Source: Cytophagales bacterium UBA2561 (lineage in GTDB: Bacteria > Bacteroidota > Bacteroidia > Cytophagales > Thermoflexibacteraceae). Taken from it: a stretch of DNA of 64,000 nucleotides. Below, in pieces: positions 26,877 through 36,600 of the stretch. Numbering within the stretch: position 1 is the stretch's first letter; every line of letters starts with the position of its first letter. A model generated the notes under the pieces. That model was given only the letters and a program-made list of their open reading frames with translations. It made no database searches and had not been told where the DNA came from. Both the position numbers and the translations under genes were made by a program. The stretch is taken from positions 1 through 64,000 of the forward strand of contig DDLX01000030.1 of assembly GCA_002340355.1 (NCBI GenBank), written 5' to 3'.

Positions 26877-27989
26877 ATGAAGGCAAATATTTTTCATGTA
26901 AGCAATGATGCTAACATAGATAAAGAGTACATCCCCATAAATAAGGGACATTTTGGTATGGATACCGAAGAACGTACTAATACGTTTTATAAAATTCTAG
27001 CAGAAGGCTGGGAGGAGGACTATGCCGAATATCGTCGTTTATGGGAGGAACTTCCTCATACTCGTACTGTCAGAGACTATCCTCTTTTGATAGATTTGGA
27101 ACTCGCAGATGTATGTAATTTGCGATGTCCTATGTGTCCAACTGTAACGGCACAATTTAAAAAAGAACGCCGAAAGGGATTGATGGATTTCTCTTTAATC
27201 AAAAAAATTATTGATGAAGCCGCTGCAAATAATGTGTATTCATTACGATTAAGTTGGGTTGGAGAATCAACATTACATCCAAAGTTTCTTGATACCGTCA
27301 AATATGCAAAAGACAAAGGCATCCGAGAAGTAGCAACCTTGACAAACGCTTCGAAAAAATTAGACTTTTTTGAAAAGGTAGTGGATGCAGGCATGGATTG
27401 GATTACTATTTCGATTGATGGAATTAATGAGCAATATGAAAAGGTAAGAAGACCTCTTAAATTCGCAGACACACTTGCCAAACTAAAAGGAATTAAGGAA
27501 TACAAAGACAAAAAAGGGCTGAAAAAACCTGTCATAAAAATACAAGGTGTGTGGCCTGCCATCCGTGTTGATCCTTCTGAATATTATAATACATTGGCTC
27601 CATATGTGGATTTAATTGCTTATAATCCATTAATTGATTATTTGCATAAGGATTCAGAAATTGTTTATGAAGATAATTTTTCATGTCCTCAACATTATCA
27701 ACGAATTGTAATTGCTTCAGATGGACGTGCTGTAATGTGTAGTAGTGATGATTATGTAGAAGAGCCAATTGGTGATACTCGTGTTCAAACAATTCATGAG
27801 ATATGGCATGGAGATAGACTAAACAAAATGCGTGAGATACACAGTGAACATGATGGATTCAAAAAATTAAAACCATGTGCTAAGTGTTTTTATCCTCGTA
27901 AAGTTGAAGCGAATGAAGAGTCGTCAGTAAATGGACGTAAAATAGTTATCGAAAATTACGTAAATCGTAAACAGGAAATCGGACAGTAG
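26877..27989 (+). CDS. Radical SAM/SPASM domain protein
   Basis: The 370-residue protein has the radical SAM cluster motif C80-x3-C84-x2-C87 (LADVCNLRCPMCP), followed by LRLSWVGESTLHP and TISIDGINEQYEKVR. The C-terminal SPASM-type region has cysteines at FSCPQHYQRIV, AVMCSSDD and PCAKCFYP for an auxiliary iron-sulfur cluster. It probably binds the second cluster and carries out a radical modification, such as dehydrogenation or epimerisation, of a sugar or sugar-linked group. Relatives occur in surface-polysaccharide loci. An SpsF-like gene follows 20 bases downstream. Confidence 0.85.
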   Translation: MKANIFHVSNDANIDKEYIPINKGHFGMDTEERTNTFYKILAEGWEEDYAEYRRLWEELPHTRTVRDYPLLIDLELADVCNLRCPMCPTVTAQFKKERRKGLMDFSLIKKIIDEAAANNVYSLRLSWVGESTLHPKFLDTVKYAKDKGIREVATLTNASKKLDFFEKVVDAGMDWITISIDGINEQYEKVRRPLKFADTLAKLKGIKEYKDKKGLKKPVIKIQGVWPAIRVDPSEYYNTLAPYVDLIAYNPLIDYLHKDSEIVYEDNFSCPQHYQRIVIASDGRAVMCSSDDYVEEPIGDTRVQTIHEIWHGDRLNKMREIHSEHDGFKKLKPCAKCFYPRKVEANEESSVNGRKIVIENYVNRKQEIGQ

Positions 27990-28009
27990 CAATCTTTAAC
28001 TTATAGAAT

Positions 28010-28747
28010 ATGAAAAGAGTAGCAATCATAGATGCACAAAATGCCAATAGCCCTTTAAAAGAGCAATTACTTACTCCCTTATCGGGAGTACCTTTATTGA
28101 AACGGATAGTAGATAGATTATCGAAGTCAAATTGTGTATCAGAAATTGTTGTAGCAACAACAACGCAAGCAATTGACGATAGTATTGAGGCTTTTTGTAA
28201 AGCTGAAAAACTAAATGTGTATCGAGGAGCCAAAGAGGATATTTTGGCTAATTATTACCAAATTGCTACTAACTATCAGGCAGATACAATTTTGTGTTTA
28301 GAAGGACAATATCCTTTTGTTGATGCTGAGTTGCTTGATATGATTGTGGGGGTATTGGAATGGGTTGGTCATAGTTTTGTTTCAAATGATATGATTCAGA
28401 TGTTTCCCGAAGGAATCACTGCTAAAGCACTAAAATATGAACTGTTGGAATGGTGTCATAAAAATGCTCAAGATACTCGGGATAGGGAAGAACCTATGAG
28501 GTATATTTGGAATAATTTGGATGCTTTTCCAAATTATGACCTTCACCCTATTGAAGATACTAAAATGAATCGTCCAGAGTTACGACTAACAATTGAATAC
28601 CAACAAGATATTCAGCTTGCTGAATTTATATATGACAATTTAGAAACGAAAAATCCTGATTTCACAACTCGTGAGCTGATTGAGTTTTTGGACGAACATC
28701 CAGATATGCAACTCATTAATCAAAATTATTACGAGTACAACATTTAA
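28010..28747 (+). CDS. SpsF-like nucleotidyltransferase-fold protein, degenerate active site
   Basis: The protein has 245 residues. The overall pattern is that of SpsF/cytidylyltransferase proteins (VPLLKRIVDRLSKS, EIVVATTTQAIDDSIEAFC, VYRGAKEDILANYYQIA), with the late RLTIEYQQDIQLAEFIY. But the N-terminal nucleotide-binding loop, which is RARMGSSRLPEK in the second SpsF-like protein of this locus, reads DAQNANSPLKEQ. It has lost the Arg, Gly and Pro residues that contact CTP, so it may be inactive or bind another ligand. It may partner with a methyltransferase fragment just downstream. Confidence 0.72.
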   Translation: MKRVAIIDAQNANSPLKEQLLTPLSGVPLLKRIVDRLSKSNCVSEIVVATTTQAIDDSIEAFCKAEKLNVYRGAKEDILANYYQIATNYQADTILCLEGQYPFVDAELLDMIVGVLEWVGHSFVSNDMIQMFPEGITAKALKYELLEWCHKNAQDTRDREEPMRYIWNNLDAFPNYDLHPIEDTKMNRPELRLTIEYQQDIQLAEFIYDNLETKNPDFTTRELIEFLDEHPDMQLINQNYYEYNI

Positions 28748-28761
28748 TACAAAAAATAATT

Positions 28762-29409
28762 TTGAGCAATAATTATCGAGACTATGTCATTAAAGACGGT
28801 AAGCTGGTAGGACAGTTTGATCAAATGTATGTGAACTCACATGATATTCCATGGCATCAGGACGAAACAGCTTACCGTATTTTTGGAGATATGACGATAT
28901 GTATTTTGAATTTTTTTCATAAGCATTAGCATTTTACTTCTTTATTGGAAGTAGGCTGTGGATTGGGGTATATTGTGAATAGAATATACCACGAAGTGGA
29001 CTCAAAAATACATCTCACAGGTACAGATATATCAGCAAATGCTACGGAAAAGGCACAACAATTATTTCCTTATATACAATTTGAAAAAGGAAATATACTG
29101 GAAGATGTTCCACAAAAGTATCAGTCTGCATTTGATGTGGTGATGACAAAAGATACGTTATGGTATGTTTTAGATAATTTAGAAGCATATTTCGATAATC
29201 TTGCACAGATGAGTAAGAAGTATATTTATATTCATCAGAGTTTTCCTGCTTCTTCTCAGTTTTTGGGTTCTGATATTTTTCCAAATCCTAAAGCACTGGA
29301 ACAATATGTTTCAAATAAATTTGAAGTAGAATACAGCTTATTAGAGTATAATAAGGAGTATGATAAAACTCATAACCTACATTTAATACTTACTAAAAAA
29401 AATAATTAA
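28762..29409 (+). pseudogene. Class I SAM methyltransferase with in-frame TAG
   Basis: From TTG 28762 one continuous frame of 215 codons runs to 29409, interrupted only by TAG at 28927-28929 (codon 56, in the KH*HFTSLLEVGCG context). The methyltransferase motif I LLEVGCGLGYIVN, TGTDISANA, and a DVVMTKDTLWYVLDN post-motif lie after the stop. The upstream half (GQFDQMYVNSHDIPWHQDE) is also typical of the family. Downstream of the stop, the first in-frame start would lose the residues before motif I. It is most simply a nonsense mutation in a sugar methyltransferase. There is no further sign of TAG recoding in the window. Confidence 0.75.
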
Positions 29410-29410
29410 A

Positions 29411-31186
29411 ATGAAAATACTTTCCTTATATTGGGGGTTAGCTTCGACAGCATCTTTATTTATTGATGGTGAAGTTGTAGCATCAGTAAGTGAAGAAAGA
29501 TTTACCAGAAAGAAAAATGATGACTTATTTCCTAAACAATCTATACAATATTGTTTGGATTTTGCAGGTCTGAAGCCTCAAGATTTAGATGGAGTGGCAG
29601 TAGCATCTTTTGAGGCAAGTTATCATATGCATTTATATCGAAGGTTCTCTTGGACAATTAAAGATTACTTACAGGAACAAAAAAAGTACTGGTTACCAGT
29701 TATATATCACAATAAATCAATAGACTATGAATCTGTAATTACGAAAGAAGCGGATTACGAGCAATATCCACAGCATATATGGAGAAATTCAGACCCTGAT
29801 AAATTTGATGTTCAAAGAGAAGCAATTGTGGCTGAACATTTAGATATTGATCCCAGCAAAGTTATTCGTACTGAGCATCATACCACTCATGCTTATTATT
29901 CCTATTATGCTTCTCATATGCGAAATAAAAAAGTATTAGCTTTTACGGTAGATGGGTATGGAGATGGGCTGAATGCTACAATTGGTATTTTTGATGAAAA
30001 TGGTAATTATGAACGGGTTTATGAGACAATCGAATGTAATATTGCTCGAATATATCGATATATAACATTAGTGTTAGGGATGAAACCTAATGAACATGAA
30101 TATAAAGTTATGGGATTGGCTCCATATAGTAAGCCAAAATATGCAAAAGAGGCTTACGATATATTTGCCTCTACTTTATGTGTTGAAGGAATTGAATTTA
30201 AATGGAAAACCAAACCTACAGATAGTTATTTTTGGTTTAAAGAAAGATTAGACGGAATAAGATTTGATAATATTGCAGGGGGGATGCAAATGTGGGTGGA
30301 AGACTTATTGGTACAGTGGGTAAAAAATGCTGTGGCTCATTTTGGAATTAATGATATTATACTTTCTGGAGGAGTTGCAATGAATATCAAAGCAATGGGT
30401 AAAATTGCCCAGTTACCAGAAGTCAATGATATTTTTGTAGGAGGTTCAGCAAGTGATGAGTCATTAGCTATCTCAAGTGGAATATATATGGCTCATGAAT
30501 TATCCACTAAACAAGGAGTAGTGTGGGAATCAGATAAGGTTAAAGCAATTGACCCATTATATTTAGGTCCTAAAGCTTCTTACGAAGATGAACAACAGCT
30601 TATTAACTCAATAGATAAATCTTTATATGAGATTGTCGAAAATCCTACAAATACGCAAGTTGCCAAAGTCTTAGCTGATGGAAAAGTAGTGGCACGTTGT
30701 GCTGGTCGAATGGAGTTTGGACAGCGGTCTTTAGGAAATCGTAGTATTTTAGCAGACCCGACTCATTTACAGGTGAAAGAACGAATTAATGCGATGATTA
30801 AAAATCGTGATTTTTGGATGCCTTTTGCTCCTGTAGTTTTGGATAAATTCACAGATAAATATCTAATTAATCCAAAAAATCTACGTTCACCGCACATGAC
30901 ATTAGGTTTTGATACCACAGAGTTAGGGTACCAATCTATGTTAGCAGCATGCCATCCTGCTGATAAGACAGCAAGAGCGCAAATTCTGGAGAAAAAAGCG
31001 AATCCTGCGTTATATGCACTTCTTGAAGAATTCGAAGTACAAACAGGAAGAGGAGCTTTATTAAATACAAGTTTTAATTTGCATGGATATCCGATTGTAA
31101 ATACACCTCAGGACGCTTGGTATGTATTTACAAACAGTGGTTTAGAAGGATTACTCCTTAACAACTTCCTAATTATAAAAAGATAA
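29411..31186 (+). CDS. NodU/CmcH-family carbamoyltransferase
   Basis: The 591-residue protein belongs to the O-carbamoyltransferase family, which uses carbamoyl phosphate and ATP to carbamoylate sugar hydroxyls. The N-terminal Kae1-like domain opens ILSLYWGLASTASLFIDGEVVASVSEERFTR, with HHTTHAYYSYY and the ASKHP-type LSGGVAMN motif at about 319. The C-terminal domain (residues about 420-590) has ARCAGRMEFGQRSLGNRSI and FAPVVL, the carbamoyladenylate site. It sits inside the glycan locus beside broken and intact methyltransferases. Carbamoylation of the surface glycan is likely; the acceptor sugar is unknown. Confidence 0.88.
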   Translation: MKILSLYWGLASTASLFIDGEVVASVSEERFTRKKNDDLFPKQSIQYCLDFAGLKPQDLDGVAVASFEASYHMHLYRRFSWTIKDYLQEQKKYWLPVIYHNKSIDYESVITKEADYEQYPQHIWRNSDPDKFDVQREAIVAEHLDIDPSKVIRTEHHTTHAYYSYYASHMRNKKVLAFTVDGYGDGLNATIGIFDENGNYERVYETIECNIARIYRYITLVLGMKPNEHEYKVMGLAPYSKPKYAKEAYDIFASTLCVEGIEFKWKTKPTDSYFWFKERLDGIRFDNIAGGMQMWVEDLLVQWVKNAVAHFGINDIILSGGVAMNIKAMGKIAQLPEVNDIFVGGSASDESLAISSGIYMAHELSTKQGVVWESDKVKAIDPLYLGPKASYEDEQQLINSIDKSLYEIVENPTNTQVAKVLADGKVVARCAGRMEFGQRSLGNRSILADPTHLQVKERINAMIKNRDFWMPFAPVVLDKFTDKYLINPKNLRSPHMTLGFDTTELGYQSMLAACHPADKTARAQILEKKANPALYALLEEFEVQTGRGALLNTSFNLHGYPIVNTPQDAWYVFTNSGLEGLLLNNFLIIKR

Positions 31187-31199
31187 TTAAAATTATTTT

Positions 31200-31229
31200 T
31201 ATGGTTTATTTTTAAAAGAATAATCCATA
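31200..31229 (+). terminator. Possible hairpin after the carbamoyltransferase gene
   Basis: TATGGTTTATT (31200-31210) pairs with AATAATCCATA (31219-31229) with one mismatch around an 8-base loop. It sits 14 bases after a stop codon. The following T-run is short, so termination is uncertain. Confidence 0.35.
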
Positions 31230-31269
31230 ATATTTTGGTCAACATTATTATATTAAAAACAGCTACCCA

Positions 31270-32487
31270 ATGAGTAACAAAAATGATGGTTTTAAACAAG
31301 AAGTTTTAGAGGCATTTCAAAAGGTAAGTCCTTCAGCTGTATATATCGAAAAAGAAGAAGAGTTAAAAAAATATGTGCAAAATTTATATACTCTTTTTTT
31401 CCACCATCTAAAATTTCCTCCCAGTTTATTTCGAGATAAAAAAGTGTTAGATTTTGGGTGTGGAACAGGTGAAGTTGATGTTGTATATGCTAAATGGGGA
31501 GCAAAAGTAAAAGGGTTTGATTTTAATAATATATCAGTAGATAGAGCCAATGGGTTAAAAGACCTTTTTCAATTGACTGATTCGCTTGATTTTTCTGTGG
31601 GAGATGTAGATACTTTTCCTGTTGAAAATGAAAACTATGATATTGTTTGTAGTCATGGTGTGATTGCTCATGTGCCTAATTAAAAAAATATGTTCACTTG
31701 AATGGCTAATGCTTGTAAACAAGATGGTTATGTCGTATCAGGTTATGCCGAAGATACTGGGCTAATTCAACGATTATTACATAGAGCTATTTGTTATGTC
31801 AATTCAGATAATGAGGCAGATTTATACAAAATTGCACGAAATTTATTTCAGGAACATCTTGAACGTTCTGTCAAATACGGTGGACGAACAGCAGAAAGTG
31901 TGATTAATGATTATTTGGTAAACCCTCATTATATAGGAAACAATATTTTAGATATTTTGGAGTGGGCAGAAAGTCTAAATTTAGAATTGTATAATATGTA
32001 CCCTTCTATTGAAATGCCTTTTATAATTGATTCTCCGTACTTTAAGCCTCTATCTACAAAAAATCCACTATATCAAAAATGGATTAATATTGTTAGAATG
32101 CGGTGGCAGTATGCAATACAAGAGGATAAGGACGTATTTGGAGTAATTAATGATAAATTAGGAGATAATCTAAATGAAAATATCACATCCTATTTTGATA
32201 AGTTAAGTGCGATACTTCAAACTCATGATTACTCTTCAGACTCATATAAAGAATTAAAGGAATTAACTCATCGTTTAGAAGATACAATCAAACATTCTTT
32301 ATCTGCGTTGACCAGTTCAATCATTCCATTATTTGAAGAACTTAATAAAGAAGTTCTTGAGGTAATGGACATGGTTGTCCGAAAAAAGGAAAAAAATGAA
32401 CCATTTGATTTTGAGTATACTCCTAATCATTTGTTTAAAGGCTATAATGGCTTGGGTACATCTTATGTCATTTTTCATAAAAAATAG
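31270..32487 (+). pseudogene. Class I SAM methyltransferase with two adjacent in-frame stops
   Basis: One frame runs from ATG 31270 to TAG 32487 (405 codon positions) and is broken only by TAA at 31681 and TGA at 31699. Before the stops lie motif I (VLDFGCGTGEVDVVY), GFDFNNISV and DIVCSHGVIAHVPN. After them lie the CKQDGYVVSGYAED continuation and an extra 200-residue C-terminal region found in such sugar methyltransferases. Both stops hit the short loop between the two halves, typical of a decaying gene. Unlike a frameshift, this cannot be repaired by a single read error. Confidence 0.78.
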
Positions 32488-32488
32488 T

Positions 32489-33433
32489 ATGATAAAAAAA
32501 TTAAGTTTTATATTATCAAGGCTTTGGCAATACCACAATTTATATTTTTTAAAACCATTTGATGCTGTTAATGACACATTAACAGCACGGCTAATTCATC
32601 AATTGGATTGGGAAGGCTCTGTGGTAGAAATTGGTTCTGGTGATGGAGTATATAGTTATATCATGCATGGGGGAACATTTCCTTTATGGTTTGATAGATA
32701 TTGGCTCACAGATTTATCCAAATCTGATATGTACGCCTCACATATTGATAATTTTATTAAACCTTCCAAAAAATTAACTACACCTAATATTGAGCTGGCA
32801 ATTGATGAAAGAGATTTTCATGTTGCAAAAATCAAGGAAATTGGATTTGCCAAAAATGCTATGCAATCAGCTTATGAACAATTACCCTTAGAAACAGAAG
32901 GTGTACATAAAATATTTTATTATACTGCACATGGTCTGGAAGATTATGGTAAAGCAATTGAAGAAGCTAATAGAATACTAAAAAAAGGAGGCAAAATGCT
33001 CGTACTACTTTTTGACAAGGAAGTAACCAAGCATTTTATATGTCATCAGCTTTCTTTGTCTTTTACGGATGAAAAACGTAAAAATTATTTTGCAAAATTA
33101 GATAATGGACGTTATGAAGAATTGTATAAAATTGCTAATACGGTAGAGGATTGGGAGCAGTTTTTTAGTGCAAGAGGATTTAAGCTGAATAGAACCATTA
33201 AGGGTTTGTCTCCCCTTGCTTGGAAATTATATGATACGCAGACTCGTCCATTCTTAAAGTCATTAATTCGTTTTTTTAATTGGCTTCCAAAGTATCTAAG
33301 AACATTTTGCAAAATTATGTGGATGTTGTCTTGTTATCCTTTTATTGTATTGTTTTATATTTTATTTTCAAATGATATTATTAAATTTTCAAATAAAAAT
33401 TGTTATTTAGGGTTTGAATTAACAAAAAAGTAA
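32489..33433 (+). CDS. Class I SAM-dependent methyltransferase with hydrophobic C-terminus
   Basis: The start is placed at ATG 32489, immediately after the upstream stop; an upstream in-frame ATG at 32375 would overlap the preceding gene in another frame. It encodes 314 residues. Motif I is VVEIGSGDGVYSY (about 41-53), and the later YTAHGLEDYGKAIEEANRILKKGGKMLVLLF fits Methyltransf_11. The C-terminal stretch IMWMLSCYPFIVLFYILFSND is hydrophobic and may sit in the membrane. The last residues (NKNCYLGFEL) recur at the end of the chimeric ORF at 34613. The target is unknown, probably a glycan sugar. Confidence 0.75.
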   Translation: MIKKLSFILSRLWQYHNLYFLKPFDAVNDTLTARLIHQLDWEGSVVEIGSGDGVYSYIMHGGTFPLWFDRYWLTDLSKSDMYASHIDNFIKPSKKLTTPNIELAIDERDFHVAKIKEIGFAKNAMQSAYEQLPLETEGVHKIFYYTAHGLEDYGKAIEEANRILKKGGKMLVLLFDKEVTKHFICHQLSLSFTDEKRKNYFAKLDNGRYEELYKIANTVEDWEQFFSARGFKLNRTIKGLSPLAWKLYDTQTRPFLKSLIRFFNWLPKYLRTFCKIMWMLSCYPFIVLFYILFSNDIIKFSNKNCYLGFELTKK

Positions 33434-33449
33434 ATTAATTAAAAATAAT

Positions 33450-34592
33450 ATGACTGATTTTTTATTTATATGTGGCGCACCTCGGTCAGGTACTACATTA
33501 TTACTATCTCTATTGGATGGACATAAAGATTTACGAATATGTCCTCATGAAACACATATATTGCAATACTGGAACTATCATAAACATCACAAAACAATTG
33601 ATAAGTTTTTTACTCGTGATTATCTGAATACACATGATATTTCTTTACTTACGGATGAAGCAAGCATAGATATGCATAATCAATATATTCAATCAGTTTA
33701 TGACACAAAAGCAACGTTTCATAAGATAATGAATGGAGAAGCGTTCATTGAAAGTTATCATAAACAGCTTACTAACCAAGACATAACCCTTGATTCAATC
33801 TATCAAACAGTATTTAATAGTTTGTTTGGTGAAAATACTGGAATTTATGTTGAAAAAAGACCTTTAGATAATGAAATAGAAGCAGTTACTTTAAACAAGG
33901 CATTGCCTAATGCTAAGTTTATTCATATTATTAGAGACCCTCGTACAAGGTATTTATCTGCTAAAATGAGAAGAAAGCTACAAATAGGTAATAAGAAGCT
34001 ACCAATAATTACTAAAAACCATAACGATACAAATTTTGCTGTTGCTCATGCCTCTATTAGTATGTGTAGTATAAAACTTGCTTCAATGAATAAACAAGTA
34101 TTAAAAGATAAGTATTTAGTTCTAAAGTACGAAGATTTGCAGCTAGATCCAGAGTATCATATTAAAAATATTTGTGTCTTTCTTGGTATTGAGTATCACC
34201 CAGATATGCTCAAGCAGACTTATTTTGGGAAACCACAAACAGGTATATCATCATTTACAGAAAAGGAAAATCATTCAAACGTAGTACAAGTTAATACTAA
34301 GAACCGTACTGAAAAGTATTATCAACACACGACTAAATTTGAGCGCAAGATTGTCAATTGTATGACATGGCAAGTAGCTCAGGAGTATAACTATGATGTT
34401 AAGAAAGTCGAACGGATTCGAGGTTGGGATGTATTATTTTCTGGTTTATTAAAGTATGAAAACCCTTTTAGTTATATAAAAAATAGGAAAGAAATGCTAA
34501 GGAATTTAGTAACATCCAGTAGCAACATTAGTAAGTTTTATTACCATGACCTAATAGATAAATTTAGTAGAGGAATCCCTGTTGGAGATTAA
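33450..34592 (+). CDS. PAPS-dependent sulfotransferase
   Basis: The 380-residue enzyme has the 5'-phosphosulfate loop CGAPRSGTTLL (8-18) and the 3'-phosphate region IIRDPRTRYLSAK (about 169-181). Later landmarks are YLVLKYEDLQLDPE and TTKFERKIVN. It transfers sulfate from PAPS to a carbohydrate or other hydroxyl. It is the intact paralogue of the shattered copy at 22222-23271; the two share the ends and most internal blocks. It lies between a methyltransferase and LIC12162-type genes in the glycan locus, so sulfation of the glycan is likely. Confidence 0.87.
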   Translation: MTDFLFICGAPRSGTTLLLSLLDGHKDLRICPHETHILQYWNYHKHHKTIDKFFTRDYLNTHDISLLTDEASIDMHNQYIQSVYDTKATFHKIMNGEAFIESYHKQLTNQDITLDSIYQTVFNSLFGENTGIYVEKRPLDNEIEAVTLNKALPNAKFIHIIRDPRTRYLSAKMRRKLQIGNKKLPIITKNHNDTNFAVAHASISMCSIKLASMNKQVLKDKYLVLKYEDLQLDPEYHIKNICVFLGIEYHPDMLKQTYFGKPQTGISSFTEKENHSNVVQVNTKNRTEKYYQHTTKFERKIVNCMTWQVAQEYNYDVKKVERIRGWDVLFSGLLKYENPFSYIKNRKEMLRNLVTSSSNISKFYYHDLIDKFSRGIPVGD

Positions 34593-34612
34593 TTTTAATT
34601 GATAATAATTCT

Positions 34613-34816
34613 ATGTTTTTAGTAACAACGGCTCTTACAGAGTTTTGGGATACATCCGATAGGATGGTATTCTTGGGAGAATGGTGCAAATTATACAAAG
34701 AGTCCCATAAATGGGAGCATTTATCATACGAAGATGCTCCTTTTTTTGCAAATGATATTGTTAAAATAACAAATAAAAATTGCTATTTGGGTTTCGAATT
34801 TATCAAAGAATACTAA
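34613..34816 (+). pseudogene. Chimeric ORF: LIC12162-type N-terminus joined to methyltransferase C-terminus
   Basis: The 67 codons divide into two parts. Residues 1-45 (MFLVTTALTEFWDTSDRM, FLGEWCKLY, EDAPFF) nearly repeat the first 45 residues of the LIC12162-type transferase that starts at 34832. Residues 46-65 (NDIVKITNKNCYLGFEFIK) nearly repeat the end of the methyltransferase that stops at 33433. It is a deletion or recombination scar between two duplicated genes. A stable product is unlikely, though its reading frame is intact. Confidence 0.8.
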
Positions 34817-34831
34817 TAATTTACTATTAAA

Positions 34832-36586
34832 ATGTTTTTAGCAACAACCGCCCTGACAGAATTCTGGGATACTTCGGATGACAAAATCATATTTTTAGGA
34901 GAATGGTGTAAATTATACTCTGAGTCTCATCAATGGAAACATTTACCTCATGAAGATGCTCCTTTTCTATGGAATAATGTGGACAGGATACTACAAGGTC
35001 TTGAAGAATGTGATGACATTTATGAAAAGACGTTATCTGCTTTAACACAAAAATTGAACGAAATCCATCATGTTAATTATGATACATTATATTATCGAAT
35101 TTTATTAGGTTCATGGTTAGTATATTTTATTCAACAATTATATGATAGATTCTATACATTACAATTATTTATTGAAAAGTATCCCAAATTTAATACTTAC
35201 GTACTTGAACCTAAAGATTATTATATTCCAATAACATCATTGGATTATATGCAAAAGATTCAAGAAGATAATCTGAATTTACAAATGTATTCCCAAATTC
35301 TAACTTTTTTGGGATATGAATTTCCTGCTAAGTCGCCATTAAGTCGTATTATTCCTCATAAGGATATTCACATTGATACCAGAATAGGATACAAATCTCA
35401 GCTAATTAAAAAATTATCTTATTTAATTAGATTTATATATAATAACAATAATCAACCTCCAGTTCTTGCAAATATTCCTGATATTGCTAACAAAATTGAT
35501 ATATTTGATTTATTATGGAAAACAAAAACAATGCTTTCCATAGAGGACTTTGGCTTTCAGTTTTCTATTGCCAATCAATACAATAAAAAAACACGAAAAA
35601 ATCACAAAATAGAAATAGAAGATAAGTCTCTTTTTGGTACATGTGTAACATCTTTAATTTTTCAATATCTACCTGTTATTTATTTAGAAGGTTATCAGGA
35701 TTTTCAGACACATATAGATACTATTACTTCAGATATTCCTAAACCTCAATTTGTTATGTCTTCTAATATGTTAATGAATAATGATATTTTTAAAGCATGG
35801 TATGCCAAACATAAGGATAGTGTACAATTGTTATATCTGCAACATGGAGGCGGGTACGGAATACAGTATATAGAGTATCAAGAAGTTTATGAAAAATCAT
35901 GTGCTACATTATTTTATAATTGGGGTTGGGAAAATACAGAAAAATCAAAATATTTACCCTATCCTAAGCTATTAACCCAGAATCGAAAACAAACCAGCAA
36001 ACAACAAATTTTATTTATCATGACAGAACATCCTCCATATACTTACCGAATTCAAATCCATTTAATGTCATCTAATACACTTGAAAAATACATTGATTTT
36101 TCGATTGATTTTTTACAACAAGTAAAAAAAGAGTATAATGTTATTATTCGCCTTAATCCAAATCAGTTTAATTGGAATATTAAAGAACGTATTCAAGATG
36201 TGGGCATATCTTTTCCCTTTGATGATTATAAAAAAAGTTTTCTTAAACAGATGCAACAGTCTCATATTGTAGTTGTTGACCATTTGGCAACCACATATCT
36301 AGAATCTTTGGCAATCAATAAACCTACTATCATTATTATCCATCCCAAACTCTATAAGTTTCGAGAACCAATATATTTTGAAAAACTTGAAAAAGTAGGT
36401 ATCTTGCATTACTCAACAAGGAAGGCTGCTGAGCATCTTAATAAAGTCTATGATAATGTGAATGATTGGTGGCTACAAAAAGAAGTGCAAGAAGTACGAC
36501 AAGAATTTGTTCATAAATATGCTCGACCCCATAAAAATTGGTTAAAAAAATGGACCAAGGAGCTTAAAGAATTATCTAATAATTAA
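34832..36586 (+). CDS. LIC12162-family putative glycan transferase
   Basis: The 584-residue protein has the family opening MFLATTALTEFWDTSDDKIIFLGEWCKLY and middle and C-terminal GT-B-like features (LLYLQHGGGYGIQ, IIRLNPNQFNW, HIVVVDHLATTYLESLAINKP). The family was named from a Leptospira O-antigen locus; its reaction is not defined to my knowledge, but a transferase for surface sugars is the usual inference. A truncated twin of its N-terminus lies 16 bases upstream. An SpsF-like gene follows 14 bases downstream. Confidence 0.8.
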   Translation: MFLATTALTEFWDTSDDKIIFLGEWCKLYSESHQWKHLPHEDAPFLWNNVDRILQGLEECDDIYEKTLSALTQKLNEIHHVNYDTLYYRILLGSWLVYFIQQLYDRFYTLQLFIEKYPKFNTYVLEPKDYYIPITSLDYMQKIQEDNLNLQMYSQILTFLGYEFPAKSPLSRIIPHKDIHIDTRIGYKSQLIKKLSYLIRFIYNNNNQPPVLANIPDIANKIDIFDLLWKTKTMLSIEDFGFQFSIANQYNKKTRKNHKIEIEDKSLFGTCVTSLIFQYLPVIYLEGYQDFQTHIDTITSDIPKPQFVMSSNMLMNNDIFKAWYAKHKDSVQLLYLQHGGGYGIQYIEYQEVYEKSCATLFYNWGWENTEKSKYLPYPKLLTQNRKQTSKQQILFIMTEHPPYTYRIQIHLMSSNTLEKYIDFSIDFLQQVKKEYNVIIRLNPNQFNWNIKERIQDVGISFPFDDYKKSFLKQMQQSHIVVVDHLATTYLESLAINKPTIIIIHPKLYKFREPIYFEKLEKVGILHYSTRKAAEHLNKVYDNVNDWWLQKEVQEVRQEFVHKYARPHKNWLKKWTKELKELSNN

Positions 36587-36600
36587 TATTTTTATTTGCT

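Noticed and set aside
27077..27562. 161-codon minus-strand ORF inside the radical SAM gene
   Set aside because: It is antisense to a well-supported enzyme with a cysteine cluster motif; composition follows the complementary codons.
28927..28929. TAG recoding as an amino acid
   Set aside because: Other broken genes in the locus carry TAA and TGA lesions too, and no TAG pattern repeats in intact genes, so decay is simpler.
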